Notes under the pieces: generated by a model
Databases searched by the model: none
Told to the model about the DNA's origin: nothing
The model's input: only the letters and a program-made list of their open reading frames with translations
Position numbers and translations under genes: made by a program
Assembly (NCBI RefSeq): GCF_005405345.1
Contig: NZ_BJDW01000006.1
Location: 91,260-155,259 of the forward strand
Source of the DNA: Enterococcus viikkiensis
Lineage (GTDB): Bacteria; Bacillota; Bacilli; Lactobacillales; Enterococcaceae
Direction: 5' to 3'
Length of the DNA stretch: 64,000 nt
In this document: positions 35,675 to 45,095 of the stretch, piece by piece
How the letters are laid out: every line of letters starts with the position of its first letter
Position numbering within the stretch: the first letter of the stretch is position 1

Positions 35675-37252
35675 CTACATCAAGCTCTTCAATTCTACAT
35701 CTGGATACTTATCCGCAAACCAACGCATCGCAAATTGATTTTCGAATAAAAATAGTGGTTGATCGAAGCGGTCCTTCGCTAAAATATTCCGACTAGAACT
35801 CATGCGTTCATCTAATTGTTCTGGATCAATCCAGCGAGCGATTTTATTTCCCATTGGCGTCATGACAACTTCAGCGTTGTATTCGTTCAGCATTCGATAT
35901 TGAAAGACTTCAAACTGCAATTGACCCACTGCACCGATAATATATTCATCCGTCAAATAGGTCTTGTATAATTGGATTGCGCCTTCTTGAACGAGTTGAT
36001 AAATTCCTTTATGGAAGGATTTTTGCTTCATCACATTTTTAGCGGTGACCTTCATAAATAATTCCGGTGTAAATGAAGGCAATTCTTCATAGGCAACCTT
36101 TAATTTTCCTTCATATATCGTATCACCGATCTGGTAGTTCCCGGTATCATAGACCCCGATAATATCTCCTGCCACGGCTTCTTCTACATTTTCTCTGGCA
36201 TCCGCCATAAATTGCGTGACATTACTCAATTTCATTTTCTTCGCTGTCCGGCCTAAAAAGACATCCATCCCCCGCTCAAAAGTTCCTGAGCAAACACGGA
36301 CAAAAGCGATCCGATCACGATGATTTGGATTCATATTAGCTTGGATCTTAAAGACAAAGCCGGAAAATTCTTCTTCGTAAGGTGAAACAGCTTCACCCTC
36401 TTCAGTTTTATGGGCATGTGGTTTTGGGGCTAAGTCTACAAAAGATTCTAAAAAGGTTTCAACCCCAAAATTCGTTAAAGCTGAGCCGAAGAAGACAGGG
36501 GTTTGATCGCCACGGCCAATTTTTTCAAGATCAAATTGATCGCCTGCTTCTCGAACGAGCTCAACTTCACCTAAAACATCTTCATAAATCGACTTTTCTT
36601 TTAACGGATGGGCTCCAGCGATTTCGCCATCAGTCAGCTTAACAAAGCGTTCGCCTTCGTATTGTTCTGGGCGATAAAATTCGATCCGTTCATTGTAGAT
36701 ATCATATAAACCTTCCAACCCTTTTCCCATGCCGATCGGCCAATTCATTGGATAGGATTCGATGTCTAATAATTCTTCCAGCTCTTCCAATAATTCCAAA
36801 GGTTCACGACCATCACGGTCTAATTTATTAATGAAGGTAAAAATCGGAATGCCACGACGTTTAACGACTTGGAAAAGTTTTTTCGTTTGGGCCTCAATCC
36901 CTTTGGCGCTATCAATTACCATGACGGCACTATCGACGGCCATTAAAGTACGATAGGTATCTTCTGAAAAATCTTCGTGTCCCGGGGTATCCAAAATATT
37001 GACTCGTTTGCCGTCAAAATCAAACTGCATCACCGAACTGGTCACTGAGATCCCACGTTGCTTTTCAATATCCATCCAATCGGATTTCGCAAAGTTCCCG
37101 GTTTTTTTACCTTTAACGGTTCCGGCTTGACGGATCGCGCCGCCGAATAATAATAATTGTTCAGTAATCGTCGTTTTACCAGCATCCGGGTGGGAAATAA
37201 TGGCAAACGTGCGACGACTGTCCACTTGTTGTTTTAAATTAGGATTGTTCAT
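35675..37252 (-). CDS. prfC: Peptide chain release factor 3
   Basis: A 525-residue translational GTPase. G1 is [10 protein letters not shown]3 is DTPGHEDF, and G4 is [12 protein letters not shown]. The switch region [11 protein letters not shown] matches RF3. RF3 releases RF1/RF2 from the ribosome after peptide hydrolysis. Length is normal. A -10 box TATACT lies about 60 bases upstream. The uncharacterised membrane-protein gene follows in the same transcript. Confidence 0.96.
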   Translation of the reverse strand: MNNPNLKQQVDSRRTFAIISHPDAGKTTITEQLLLFGGAIRQAGTVKGKKTGNFAKSDWMDIEKQRGISVTSSVMQFDFDGKRVNILDTPGHEDFSEDTYRTLMAVDSAVMVIDSAKGIEAQTKKLFQVVKRRGIPIFTFINKLDRDGREPLELLEELEELLDIESYPMNWPIGMGKGLEGLYDIYNERIEFYRPEQYEGERFVKLTDGEIAGAHPLKEKSIYEDVLGEVELVREAGDQFDLEKIGRGDQTPVFFGSALTNFGVETFLESFVDLAPKPHAHKTEEGEAVSPYEEEFSGFVFKIQANMNPNHRDRIAFVRVCSGTFERGMDVFLGRTAKKMKLSNVTQFMADARENVEEAVAGDIIGVYDTGNYQIGDTIYEGKLKVAYEELPSFTPELFMKVTAKNVMKQKSFHKGIYQLVQEGAIQLYKTYLTDEYIIGAVGQLQFEVFQYRMLNEYNAEVVMTPMGNKIARWIDPEQLDERMSSSRNILAKDRFDQPLFLFENQFAMRWFADKYPDVELKSLM

Positions 37253-37360
37253 ATTATTGCTCCATTCATCTAGCTAGTTTCTTTAAAATTTCAACCCAAT
37301 CAGTATAGCATGGATTTTACTTGCTTGAAAAGTTGAATCGTTTTTTGTTGTGATCTATAA

Positions 37361-37447
37361 GAAAGGCTTTCGCGAACTCCCTCAGCTTTTTACCAGTTTT
37401 TCTTCTTGCTTGATTGAGATTAGCAAAATGGTATGCGTAACGACAAT
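37361..37447 (+). repeat. Structured intergenic repeat, decayed copy C
   Basis: Plus-strand 37395-37411 reads AGTTTTTCTTCTTGCTT, identical to the main-stem arm of copy B. It is followed by an inserted GATTGAGAT, then TAGCAA and AATGGTATGCGTAACGA, which corresponds to AATCGTATGCGTACGA of copy B. The pairing of both hairpins is broken. TTCGCGAACT at 37369-37378 may be the remains of the leading GCGAG box. Confidence 0.45.
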
Positions 37448-37710
37448 CTGAATCATTTTTTGTGTTTTTGGAAAAATGATTCCCTAATTAGGAATCCGCT
37501 GAGCAATCAGAACAAACTTTTGATAAATGACTCAGAAACACAAAGTTTTAACTTTGATGTTGAACAGTTCCTACTTGGTGCCGCTCAAATTTCGAAATCA
37601 TTTGGCTTATTGCCGATAAAGCTAGTTCGTGAAGCCAGACATGGATATACCTGCTGTAAAGCGATTTATTCATTTGAAATTTTATACTTTCCTTCAAGAG
37701 TTTACAAAAA

Positions 37711-37739
37711 GAAAACACTCTGCTACGCAGAATGTTTTC
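37711..37739 (-). terminator. Terminator of the CorC/HlyC-type gene
   Basis: GAAAACACTCTGC pairs with GCAGAATGTTTTC (one wobble). On the minus strand it is followed by TTTTTG, just after the stop of the 458-aa gene. Confidence 0.88.
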
Positions 37740-37749
37740 TTTGTCCTTG

Positions 37750-39126
37750 TTAGCGTCTTGGTTCGTCGTCATCGAAGTCTTTCGTAAATAAACGACGTTC
37801 CTCTTCAGGCTCGGCATTTTCATGCTCTTCAGGATGGAAAATCGCTCGCAAGGTCAAGACGCGAGAGCCTTCCATTTCTTCTGAGATCAAAGTTAAATCA
37901 TCCACATCAAAGGACAACTTCTCACCTTCGTCAGGAATCGTTCCTAAGGCGGTGATCAAGTAGCCCGCCATCGTGTCGACATCACTCATATGCAAGTTTA
38001 GCCCAAATTCTTCGTTAAACTCGTCAATCAGCATTTTGCCGTTAATTAAGTATTCGTTGTCGCCAACTTTTTCATACAGTTTTTCGACTTCATCAGATTC
38101 GTCGTCGATTTCGCCAACGATCTCTTCCAATAAATCTTCAAGGGTTACTAACCCTACCATACCGCCATACTCGTCTAAGAGGATCGACATTTGGTTTTGA
38201 GTTTTCTTTAATTCATAAAGTAGATCGTCAATGAAGATCGTTTCTGGTACAAATAACGGTTCTTGCAAAATTTTTTGCAATTGTACGTTTTCAAAGCCGA
38301 ATTGACGCGCTGATTTTAACAAGGTCTTCGTGTGTAAAATTCCGACTACCTTATCTTTATCCTCATCGTAAACGGGAATTCTTGAATAACTTTCATTCAA
38401 GATCTCATCGATGTTTTCCAATACAGGATCATTGATATCGATCATAAACGAATCTGTCCGTGGAACCATCACTTCGCGAGCAACTTTGGTGTCTAGTGAG
38501 AAAACGCCTTGAAGCATTTCGATTTCGTCATTATCCAATACGCCTTCTGTCTCTAACATATATCGCATTTCATCACGAGTCATTTTCGTGTCTTCATCAT
38601 CAAAAGTCATTGGCGTGATTTTCGCCAAAAGATTGGTTGAAGCCGTCAGTAACCAAACAAATGGTTTTGTAATTATTCCTAGCATGCGCACAACACCGGA
38701 AGTAAACTGAGCAACTTCCTCTGTTTTAGTCATGGCAATCCGCTTGGGGTACAATTCTCCAAATACAATCGAAACATAGGTCAATAATATCATGACGATT
38801 ACAGTAGCTAGAGTCTTGGCTACCGCACTACCGCCTAAAACTGGTGCCAAACGAGCAGACAATCCATCTGCCAAAGATGCCCCTGACAAGATATTTACTA
38901 AAGTAATCCCAACTTGGATCGTTGATAAAAAATTATTTGGATCATGGATAATCTGCAATAATTTCTTCGACTTGGGATTTCCCTCATCCGCTTTTTGTTC
39001 TACCCGGTTTTTATTGACCGACACCACCGCGATTTCAGCCGCAGCTAGAAATCCGTTGATTAACGTTAATACGACTAATAAACTTAGTTGTAAAATTAAC
39101 GACTGACTATCGGGGTCAGCATTCAT
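37750..39126 (-). CDS. CNNM/CorC (HlyC)-type membrane protein with CBS pair
   Basis: A 458-residue protein. An N-terminal DUF21/CNNM membrane domain has about four helices (LSLLVVLTLINGFLAAAEIAVVSVNKNRVEQ and following). Next come a CBS-domain pair (MVPRTDSFMIDIND; KVVGILHTKTLLK) and a C-terminal CorC_HlyC domain (LLDEYGGMVGLVTLEDLLEEIVGEIDDESD). Family members are linked to magnesium or cobalt export; the hemolysin name is historical. It is monocistronic, with its own terminator. The transported ion is not proven here. Confidence 0.9.
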   Translation of the reverse strand: MNADPDSQSLILQLSLLVVLTLINGFLAAAEIAVVSVNKNRVEQKADEGNPKSKKLLQIIHDPNNFLSTIQVGITLVNILSGASLADGLSARLAPVLGGSAVAKTLATVIVMILLTYVSIVFGELYPKRIAMTKTEEVAQFTSGVVRMLGIITKPFVWLLTASTNLLAKITPMTFDDEDTKMTRDEMRYMLETEGVLDNDEIEMLQGVFSLDTKVAREVMVPRTDSFMIDINDPVLENIDEILNESYSRIPVYDEDKDKVVGILHTKTLLKSARQFGFENVQLQKILQEPLFVPETIFIDDLLYELKKTQNQMSILLDEYGGMVGLVTLEDLLEEIVGEIDDESDEVEKLYEKVGDNEYLINGKMLIDEFNEEFGLNLHMSDVDTMAGYLITALGTIPDEGEKLSFDVDDLTLISEEMEGSRVLTLRAIFHPEEHENAEPEEERRLFTKDFDDDEPRR

Positions 39127-39236
39127 AATTGCATTCGCTCCTTAATTTAAAGTGTAAAAAAAGTGGCACAAAGGCCACAATAAAATCGTATCACATCGAT
39201 TGTTTTTATGCAATCTTTATCAAGCGTGACCGATCC

Positions 39237-40361
39237 TTAACTTAAAAATTCCTGTTCCCGTTCTTCTTGTTTCGTTTGTCTAAAGATTTTTGCGATAAAG
39301 ACGATGATCGTCCGTAAAATCGCATATACCGGCACGCCTAGAAAGACACCTAGAATGCCCGCCAAATTTCCAGCAACTAACAAGATCAAAATAATCGTCA
39401 AAGGATGAATATTTAAAGACTTGCCAATGACATTAGGATAAATCACGTTGCCGTCGATCTGTTGAACAATGATAACCACTATCACACATAATAATGCTTT
39501 ATAAGGTGAATCAAAGAAGGTATAGATCAAAGCTGGCGCTAATCCAAGATAAGGACCTAAATAAGGAATCAAGTTCGTTAAACCGGCAATCACACCGAAT
39601 AAAAAGGCATAATCAACACCAATTAATAAGTATCCTAAAAAAGTAAAGGTTCCAACGAATAAGCACTCGATTGCTTGGCCACTAATGTAATCGGATAAGG
39701 TCTTATTCAACTGCTTCAATAAGCCTTTGATGTTTTCCCGCTGCTTTTCAGGGAACACTTTCTCAACATTCGGTACTAGTTTCTCACCGTCTTTCAGCAT
39801 GTAAAAAAGAATAAACGGAACCGTGATCAATAGTAAAACGACTGTCGTGATTTTCCCAATCAAAGAGCCTAAACTATTGGTTAGCCCGCCTAGAAATTGT
39901 TGCAGCAGATTTCCCGCTGATACATCAAAATTACTAATATACTTATCGACATCCAATTCTTTAAAAAGTGGAAACCGAGTGGCGTTATTTGCCGCTTCCT
40001 GCAGCCACGTTTGCATATTGTTGACAAAACCGGGGATATTCTTCGCCAAAGAAACCAACTGATCAACTAAATTTGGAATAACACTCATAAAAACTAATAC
40101 AATGATAGCAATCAATAAAATGAAGATCAGCGCGATCGCCGGTAGCCGCTTCACACCTAATTTCATTAATAAATTAACCAGCGGATTCAATAAATAATAC
40201 AAAAAGCCGGCAATCAAGATCGGCGCAAATAGCGTCGTAAAAAATGTTCCGATCGGTTGAAAAATAAAATCGATTTTTGATGAGACCAAAATAAAGGTGG
40301 CGATAATCAAAATCTCCACAGACCAAAACATTAATTTTGAATTTCTAATTTTCTCAAACAT
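39237..40361 (-). CDS. AI-2E family transporter
   Basis: A 374-residue membrane protein of the AI-2E/UPF0118 (PerM) family with about eight helices. It shows LIPYLGPYLGLAPALIY and the C-terminal NIHPLTIILILLVAGNLAGILGVFLGVPVYAI signature. Members export varied solutes, including sodium in some cases, so an autoinducer-2 role should not be assumed. It is divergent from the GNAT gene, with a 76-base shared promoter region. Confidence 0.9.
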   Translation of the reverse strand: MFEKIRNSKLMFWSVEILIIATFILVSSKIDFIFQPIGTFFTTLFAPILIAGFLYYLLNPLVNLLMKLGVKRLPAIALIFILLIAIIVLVFMSVIPNLVDQLVSLAKNIPGFVNNMQTWLQEAANNATRFPLFKELDVDKYISNFDVSAGNLLQQFLGGLTNSLGSLIGKITTVVLLLITVPFILFYMLKDGEKLVPNVEKVFPEKQRENIKGLLKQLNKTLSDYISGQAIECLFVGTFTFLGYLLIGVDYAFLFGVIAGLTNLIPYLGPYLGLAPALIYTFFDSPYKALLCVIVVIIVQQIDGNVIYPNVIGKSLNIHPLTIILILLVAGNLAGILGVFLGVPVYAILRTIIVFIAKIFRQTKQEEREQEFLS

Positions 40362-40437
40362 CCATCTACTCCTTTTTTTAGATTTGGTTTATAGTATACA
40401 TCATGTGGAGAAAAATCCCCTTGAGGAAGGTGTCATT

Positions 40438-40872
40438 ATGAAAATTTTAATTACTAAGGATACGATGAGCGAGATTTATTTAGATGCTGTTCGGATTCGC
40501 CAAAAAGTCTTCGTCCAGGAACAAGGCGTACCGGCCAATTTAGAAATTGATGGCAACGAAGCCTATTCGGTCCATTTTGTCCTTTATACGGATGAAGAAA
40601 AACCAGCAGCTACCGTTCGTTTGTTGCCGCTTGACGAGCAAACATTCAAGTTACAACGGATGGCTGTGCTAAAAGACTTTCGTGGGAAAAATTATGGCCG
40701 AGAAATCATCGCCGAAGCCGAAGCCTTTGCGCAGCAACAACATTTCAAAGTCATTGAACTTGGCGCACAATTGACCGCTCAGGACTTTTATCAAAAATTG
40801 GGCTATGTTCCTTATGGTGAAGTCTTTCAAGATGCTGGGATTGATCATGTGCATATGAAAAAGGAAGTATAA
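40438..40872 (+). CDS. GNAT family N-acetyltransferase
   Basis: A 144-residue GNAT with the N-terminal AVRIRQKVFVQEQGVP motif of the ElaA/YjcF branch and the acetyl-CoA-binding RMAVLKDFRGKNYGREII motif A. The start is ATG 40438-40440 after GAGGAAGG; longer upstream frames overlap the promoter. Substrate unknown. It is convergent with the DUF402 gene, with a shared terminator. Confidence 0.9.
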   Translation: MKILITKDTMSEIYLDAVRIRQKVFVQEQGVPANLEIDGNEAYSVHFVLYTDEEKPAATVRLLPLDEQTFKLQRMAVLKDFRGKNYGREIIAEAEAFAQQQHFKVIELGAQLTAQDFYQKLGYVPYGEVFQDAGIDHVHMKKEV

Positions 40873-40886
40873 ATAGGAACTATAAA

Positions 40887-40912
40887 AAACTGCTGACTCT
40901 CATCAGCAGTTT
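40887..40912. terminator. Terminator between the GNAT and DUF402 genes
   Basis: AAACTGCTGA-CTCTCA-TCAGCAGTTT, a perfect 10-bp stem. It is followed by CTTTCT on the plus strand and by TTTTATAG on the minus strand, so it is probably bidirectional. Confidence 0.88.
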
Positions 40913-40916
40913 CTTT

Positions 40917-41450
40917 CTACTTCCGCGACAATTGCTTGTAGCGATCATACCAAATATCAATATAGCCTTGGGAAAAAGGCCCCTTTTCATTGTTGATCCA
41001 GTCCACTAAGATCTTGACGTTTTCTTTTAGAACATAATCAATTTCTTTAGAATAATGCATCTGTTGGCTATGCGCTTCATATTCATCAACGTCGAGCAAT
41101 CGTTTTTCCCCATCAGGAAAAACCTTGACATCTAAATCGTAGTCAATGTACTTTAACGCTTCGTCATCTAATACATAGGGTGAAGCCAGATTACAATAAT
41201 AAGAAACTCCCTTCTCTCGTATCATCGCTATTATGTTGAACCAGTATTTTTGATGAAAATAAACAATCGCTGGTTCGCGAGTGACCCATCTTCTGCCGTC
41301 TGATTCTGTGACCAGAGTGTGGTCATTCAGGCCGATCAGTGAACACTCACTTGTTTTTAATACCATGGTATCCCGCCACGTTCGATGCAAACTGCCGTCG
41401 TGTTTGTAACTTTTGATGGTCACAAACTCTCCTTCTTTTGGAACTCCCAT
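40917..41450 (-). CDS. DUF402 nucleoside tri/diphosphate phosphatase (Ntdp-like)
   Basis: A 177-residue DUF402/UPF0374 protein starting [25 protein letters not shown]. The FAU-1-like beta-barrel motifs include [21 protein letters not shown] and [36 protein letters not shown], whose acidic residues bind the metal. Staphylococcal homologues hydrolyse nucleoside tri- and diphosphates. A TATAAT lies about 70 bases upstream. Confidence 0.88.
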   Translation of the reverse strand: MGVPKEGEFVTIKSYKHDGSLHRTWRDTMVLKTSECSLIGLNDHTLVTESDGRRWVTREPAIVYFHQKYWFNIIAMIREKGVSYYCNLASPYVLDDEALKYIDYDLDVKVFPDGEKRLLDVDEYEAHSQQMHYSKEIDYVLKENVKILVDWINNEKGPFSQGYIDIWYDRYKQLSRK

Positions 41451-41544
41451 AGCTACCCTTCCCTCAGCGGAAAACTCCGCATTTGTTTGGGTGTTATCAC
41501 ACCGACATCAGAATTATTATAGCAATAAAATCTAAGATTGCCTA

Positions 41545-42696
41545 CTAATCTTTGTCGTCGTTGCGATTATTTTCAAAAACTTCCAACATTTTTTGTTGGG
41601 GCTTTGGAAAAACATACTTAGGAAAATCATTTGGCTTTACCCAAGTGCCTTGTAAAGTCAATGGTGTGCTGCTGCGTCCATAAAAAACGAGGATATGCCA
41701 GCGCAGATGACTAAAGACATGTTTGACTTCACCAATGATTTTTTTCTGCCAAATAACTGCTTGCCCTGAGAAAAATTCCGGACTGTCTTCAGCCACTTGC
41801 GAGCTAGAAAATAAATCCCAAGCTTCGGGAGCATATTGACTTTGCAATTCTTTAAAGCGAGTTTCCGATAATTCTTCTAATGGAAACAACCACAGATTGG
41901 CTAACAAGCCTGACTCTGGCCGCTGCTGTAAAAGAAATTCCTGCTGGTTATTTTCAATAATACCAGCGACGTAATACACATCTTTAGGCTTTTGTTTTTT
42001 CGATTTGATGGGAAAATCGGTTTGGCGATTTTCCTTGTAGGCTTGACAATAGTTTTGGATTGGACAGCTTTCACATTGGGGGCTCTTAGGAATACAAATA
42101 CTTGACCCTAGATCCATCATGGCTTGATTGAAATCGCCCGGTTCAGTCGGGCTGATGATTGTTCGCATCGCCTCATCGAAAACACCACGGCTGCTGGCTT
42201 TGGCAATATCTTCTTCAATACAAAATAAGCGGCTGACCACTCGCATGACATTACCGTCAATTGCCGGCTCAGGAATCTCAAAAGCAATACTGCTGATTGC
42301 CCCTGCCGTATAGGGTCCGATCCCTTTTAACGAACGAATTGCTTCGACTGTTGTTGGAAAATCACCGTCAAACTCTTCCATGATTTGCTTCGCCGCTACC
42401 TGTAAATTACGCGCCCTAGAATAGTAGCCTAGACCTTCCCAAACTTTCAACAATTTATCCTCTGGTGCTACTGCCAACGCTTCGATTGTCGGAAATTCTT
42501 CCATAAAGCGATAAAAATAATCAATCACCGTATCGACTCTAGTCTGTTGCAGCATAATCTCCGAAATCCAAATCCGGTAAGGATCATGATTATAGCGCCA
42601 TGGCAGATTCCGTTTTTCCTGTTGATACCACGCCAAGAAGTCAGCTTGTAATTCAGCAATCTCTTTCGTTGTCCAATTTTCCCAGCCCTTACTCAT
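41545..42696 (-). CDS. mutY: A/G-specific adenine glycosylase MutY
   Basis: A 383-residue MutY that removes adenine opposite 8-oxoguanine. It has SEIMLQQTRVDTVIDYF, the helix-hairpin-helix LKGIGPYTAGAI with the catalytic Asp shortly after, and the iron-sulfur motif C-x6-C-x2-C-x5-C (CIPKSPQCESCPIQNYC). A C-terminal NUDIX-like domain (YVAGIIENNQQEFLLQQRPE) recognises 8-oxoG. The start is set at ATG 42694-42696, overlapping the recX end by 8 bases; a GTG six codons upstream is possible. Confidence 0.94.
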   Translation of the reverse strand: MSKGWENWTTKEIAELQADFLAWYQQEKRNLPWRYNHDPYRIWISEIMLQQTRVDTVIDYFYRFMEEFPTIEALAVAPEDKLLKVWEGLGYYSRARNLQVAAKQIMEEFDGDFPTTVEAIRSLKGIGPYTAGAISSIAFEIPEPAIDGNVMRVVSRLFCIEEDIAKASSRGVFDEAMRTIISPTEPGDFNQAMMDLGSSICIPKSPQCESCPIQNYCQAYKENRQTDFPIKSKKQKPKDVYYVAGIIENNQQEFLLQQRPESGLLANLWLFPLEELSETRFKELQSQYAPEAWDLFSSSQVAEDSPEFFSGQAVIWQKKIIGEVKHVFSHLRWHILVFYGRSSTPLTLQGTWVKPNDFPKYVFPKPQQKMLEVFENNRNDDKD

Positions 42697-43486
42697 CAGC
42701 TTTCTCTTTTCCACGAATAAACGTGTCGATTTGATCTAATTGGAAGCCTTTTTGATATAAGCTTTGTTTGACCTTTTGGCGCCGTTTGGCGGGTTCAAAG
42801 CGTTGATTCTTGCGCCATAATTTCTCCCCTTGCACTTCAAGAGCGTCATTTTCCTGTTCTTCCACCTCGGAAAAATCCAGTTCAGCCAAAACATTTTTAC
42901 TCATATCACTGTTGAAGCCTTTGGTCATTAACAACTGTTGGACTTTTTGGCGAACTTCTCGTTGACTATGGTGATGAAATTTTTTCAAGGACTTTTTGGC
43001 CGTGTGAAGCGCCACCTGAAATTGTTCATCAGTTTCATACAAATACAAAGCTTGCTGAATATCATTTTCCTTCAGGCCCTTTTGCTTTAATTTTTGTTGT
43101 AAGACTCGTGGCCCTTTATCGCCAAGCCGCATTTGGGTACGAATATAACTCTCCCCGTAGACCAGATCATCGACTAGCTTGACTTCCTTCAAGCGAGTGA
43201 CGATTTTATTGCGGTCATCATTTTCAATTTCATTATCCTTTAAATACGTTCGGATTTCTTTTTCCGTTCGTAGTTGATAGCTCAAATAGTTTAGTGCCAT
43301 TTGATAGCCCATATCTTCTTTACCTTCTCGCTTAATCTCAGCCAGAAGTTTCTCATCTAATTCTTGACCTTTCAGTAATCGATGGCGAACCACAGTATCT
43401 TCCGATAAACGCAGCGTTTCGCCGTTAGAAAATTCTACTTTATAAAAAGGGCCACGCCCTTGGCTGATTTTTACTACCGTCATCAT
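42689..43486 (-). CDS. recX: RecA regulator RecX
   Basis: A 265-residue RecX made of repeated three-helix modules (ALNYLSYQLRTEKEIRTYL; DDLVYGESYIRTQMRLGDKGPRVLQQKL). It binds RecA filaments and modulates recombination. The start ATG (43484-43486) follows GAGGGGG. The gene overlaps mutY, so the two DNA-maintenance genes are one operon. It is divergent from rlmD. Confidence 0.92.
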   Translation of the reverse strand: MMTVVKISQGRGPFYKVEFSNGETLRLSEDTVVRHRLLKGQELDEKLLAEIKREGKEDMGYQMALNYLSYQLRTEKEIRTYLKDNEIENDDRNKIVTRLKEVKLVDDLVYGESYIRTQMRLGDKGPRVLQQKLKQKGLKENDIQQALYLYETDEQFQVALHTAKKSLKKFHHHSQREVRQKVQQLLMTKGFNSDMSKNVLAELDFSEVEEQENDALEVQGEKLWRKNQRFEPAKRRQKVKQSLYQKGFQLDQIDTFIRGKEKADE

Positions 43487-43676
43487 GCTGACTCCCCCTC
43501 GCAAAAATTAATTCTATCATAGAAACCCAACCAATCACTAAAAATATGCTAAAATAATGCCAGCCAAATGGATTGAATCCATTTGAAAACATAAAAAAAA
43601 TTGCGCTTGATAAAAACGATTCATTAGCTTGTCCAATTATCACTAGCAACTTGTATAAATAGAAAGGAGCTGCCTC

Positions 43677-45050
43677 ATGGCTGTTCAATTAAAACCGAAC
43701 CAAACATTGACCTTAAAAATCAAACGCCTTGGCATTAACGGTGAAGGCATCGCTTATTACAAACGGCTGATTATTTTTGTAACCGGCGCCTTACCAAACG
43801 AAACGGTGGTCGCCCGGATCACTAAAGCGACCCCAAGATTTGCGGAAGCCTCCTTAGTAAAGATCACCAAAAAAAGTCCTGATCGTGTCACACCTCCGTG
43901 TCCAGTTTACGAAGAATGCGGTGGCTGCCAATTGCAACATTTAGCTTACTCCAAGCAGTTAGACTTTAAAAAAGACTTATTGCGTCAGGCACTGGAAAAA
44001 TTCAAGCCAGCCGGTTATCAAGCTTTCCAATTACGTGACACTTTAGGAATGGACGATCCGTGGCACTATCGGAACAAGGCTCAGTTTCAATTACGCCAAA
44101 ATAAGAAGACTAAGCAAGTTGAAGCTGGTCTTTATCAAGCGGAATCCCATCAGCTAGTTCCAATTAAAGATTGTCTCGTACAAGAACCGACGACTCAAAA
44201 AGTCATCAATACCGTCGTAAAACTTTTGACAAAATATGATTTGCCAATTTACGACGAACGCACGAACTCAGGAATTCTCCGGACATTGATGGTGCGGATC
44301 GGTATCGAGACTGGCGAAGTCCAGCTAGTCCTGATTACCAAAACCAAAAAATTGCCGCAAGCAAACGCCTTGATCCGCGAGATCACCAATCGGTTGCCAG
44401 AGATCGTTTCGATCATGCAAAATGTGCAAGACAAAAAAACGTCTGTCATCATGGGAGATGAGACGCTCCATCTTTGGGGCAAAGAAGTCATTAATGAAAA
44501 AATCAACGAAGTGAGTTTTGAGCTTTCGCCTCGTGCCTTCTTCCAATTGAACCCGCAACAGACAAAGGTGCTTTATCAAGAAGCAATCGATGCTTTAGAT
44601 TTGGCGACGCCTAAAACAATTGTCGATGCTTATTGCGGTGTTGGAACGATTGGGCTTTCATTAGCCAAACAAGCGAAAGAAGTTCGGGGCATGGATATCA
44701 TTCCCCAAGCGATCGATGATGCTAAGAAGAATGCGGAAGCAATGAACCTGACAAACACTCATTATGAAGTTGGAACCGCTGAAAGTTTGTTACCAAAATG
44801 GTTAAAGGAAGGATTTGCGCCAGATGCCATCGTCGTAGATCCGCCTCGGACCGGTTTAGACAATCAGTTGTTAAAAGCGATCCAAGAATCGCCGAGTCCC
44901 CAGATGGTCTACATTTCCTGTAATGTTTCTACTCTGGCACGTGACCTCGTCAGCCTCGCAAATATTTATCAGGTAGACTATTTACAATCGGTTGATATGT
45001 TCCCACAAACCGCCCGTTGCGAAGTCGTCGTGAAATTAACTAGAAAATAA
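43677..45050 (+). CDS. rlmD: 23S rRNA (uracil-C5)-methyltransferase RlmD/RlmCD-type
   Basis: A 457-residue TrmA/RumA-family enzyme. An N-terminal TRAM domain (LTLKIKRLGINGEGIAYYKR) is followed by the iron-sulfur cysteines CPVYEECGGC and a fourth in KDCLV. The SAM motif is VDAYCGVGTIGLSLA. The catalytic Cys is in MVYISCNVSTLARDL and the general base Glu in RCEVVVKL. Gram-positives often use one such enzyme (RlmCD) for U747 and U1939. Ribosome site AGAAAGGAG. Confidence 0.92.
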   Translation: MAVQLKPNQTLTLKIKRLGINGEGIAYYKRLIIFVTGALPNETVVARITKATPRFAEASLVKITKKSPDRVTPPCPVYEECGGCQLQHLAYSKQLDFKKDLLRQALEKFKPAGYQAFQLRDTLGMDDPWHYRNKAQFQLRQNKKTKQVEAGLYQAESHQLVPIKDCLVQEPTTQKVINTVVKLLTKYDLPIYDERTNSGILRTLMVRIGIETGEVQLVLITKTKKLPQANALIREITNRLPEIVSIMQNVQDKKTSVIMGDETLHLWGKEVINEKINEVSFELSPRAFFQLNPQQTKVLYQEAIDALDLATPKTIVDAYCGVGTIGLSLAKQAKEVRGMDIIPQAIDDAKKNAEAMNLTNTHYEVGTAESLLPKWLKEGFAPDAIVVDPPRTGLDNQLLKAIQESPSPQMVYISCNVSTLARDLVSLANIYQVDYLQSVDMFPQTARCEVVVKLTRK

Positions 45051-45095
45051 GCAAAAGGAGCTGAGATTAAATTATCTTAGCTCCTTTTGCTTATT
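45046..45095. terminator. Long terminator between rlmD and the LCP gene
   Basis: An approximately 22-bp stem, AATAAGCAAAAGGAGCTGAG paired with its complement with one wobble and a 6-base loop, overlaps the rlmD stop and abuts the LCP stop. It can serve both convergent genes. Confidence 0.9.

Larger units (their letters stand above)
37253..37749. other. Gene-free interval upstream of prfC
   Basis: About 500 bases without a credible gene. A 106-codon plus-strand frame (from 37433) has no ribosome site and an unconvincing composition. The interval holds the prfC promoter, a decayed copy C of the structured repeat, a hairpin GAATCATTTTT/AAAAATGATTC (37450-37482) that competes with GATTCC/GGAATC, and the corC terminator at its right end. 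Confidence 0.65.

Noticed and set aside
37433..37753. A 106-codon plus-strand frame upstream of prfC
   Set aside because: No ribosome binding site, overlaps the corC terminator and a decayed repeat, and has no recognisable protein pattern.
39237..40361. Reading the AI-2E family protein as a quorum-sensing exporter
   Set aside because: The family name is historical and members transport different solutes. No luxS or lsr-type genes are nearby.
40297..40437. Extended N-terminus for the GNAT protein
   Set aside because: The extension overlaps the divergent AI-2E gene and the promoter. ATG 40438 has a good ribosome site and matches the family start.
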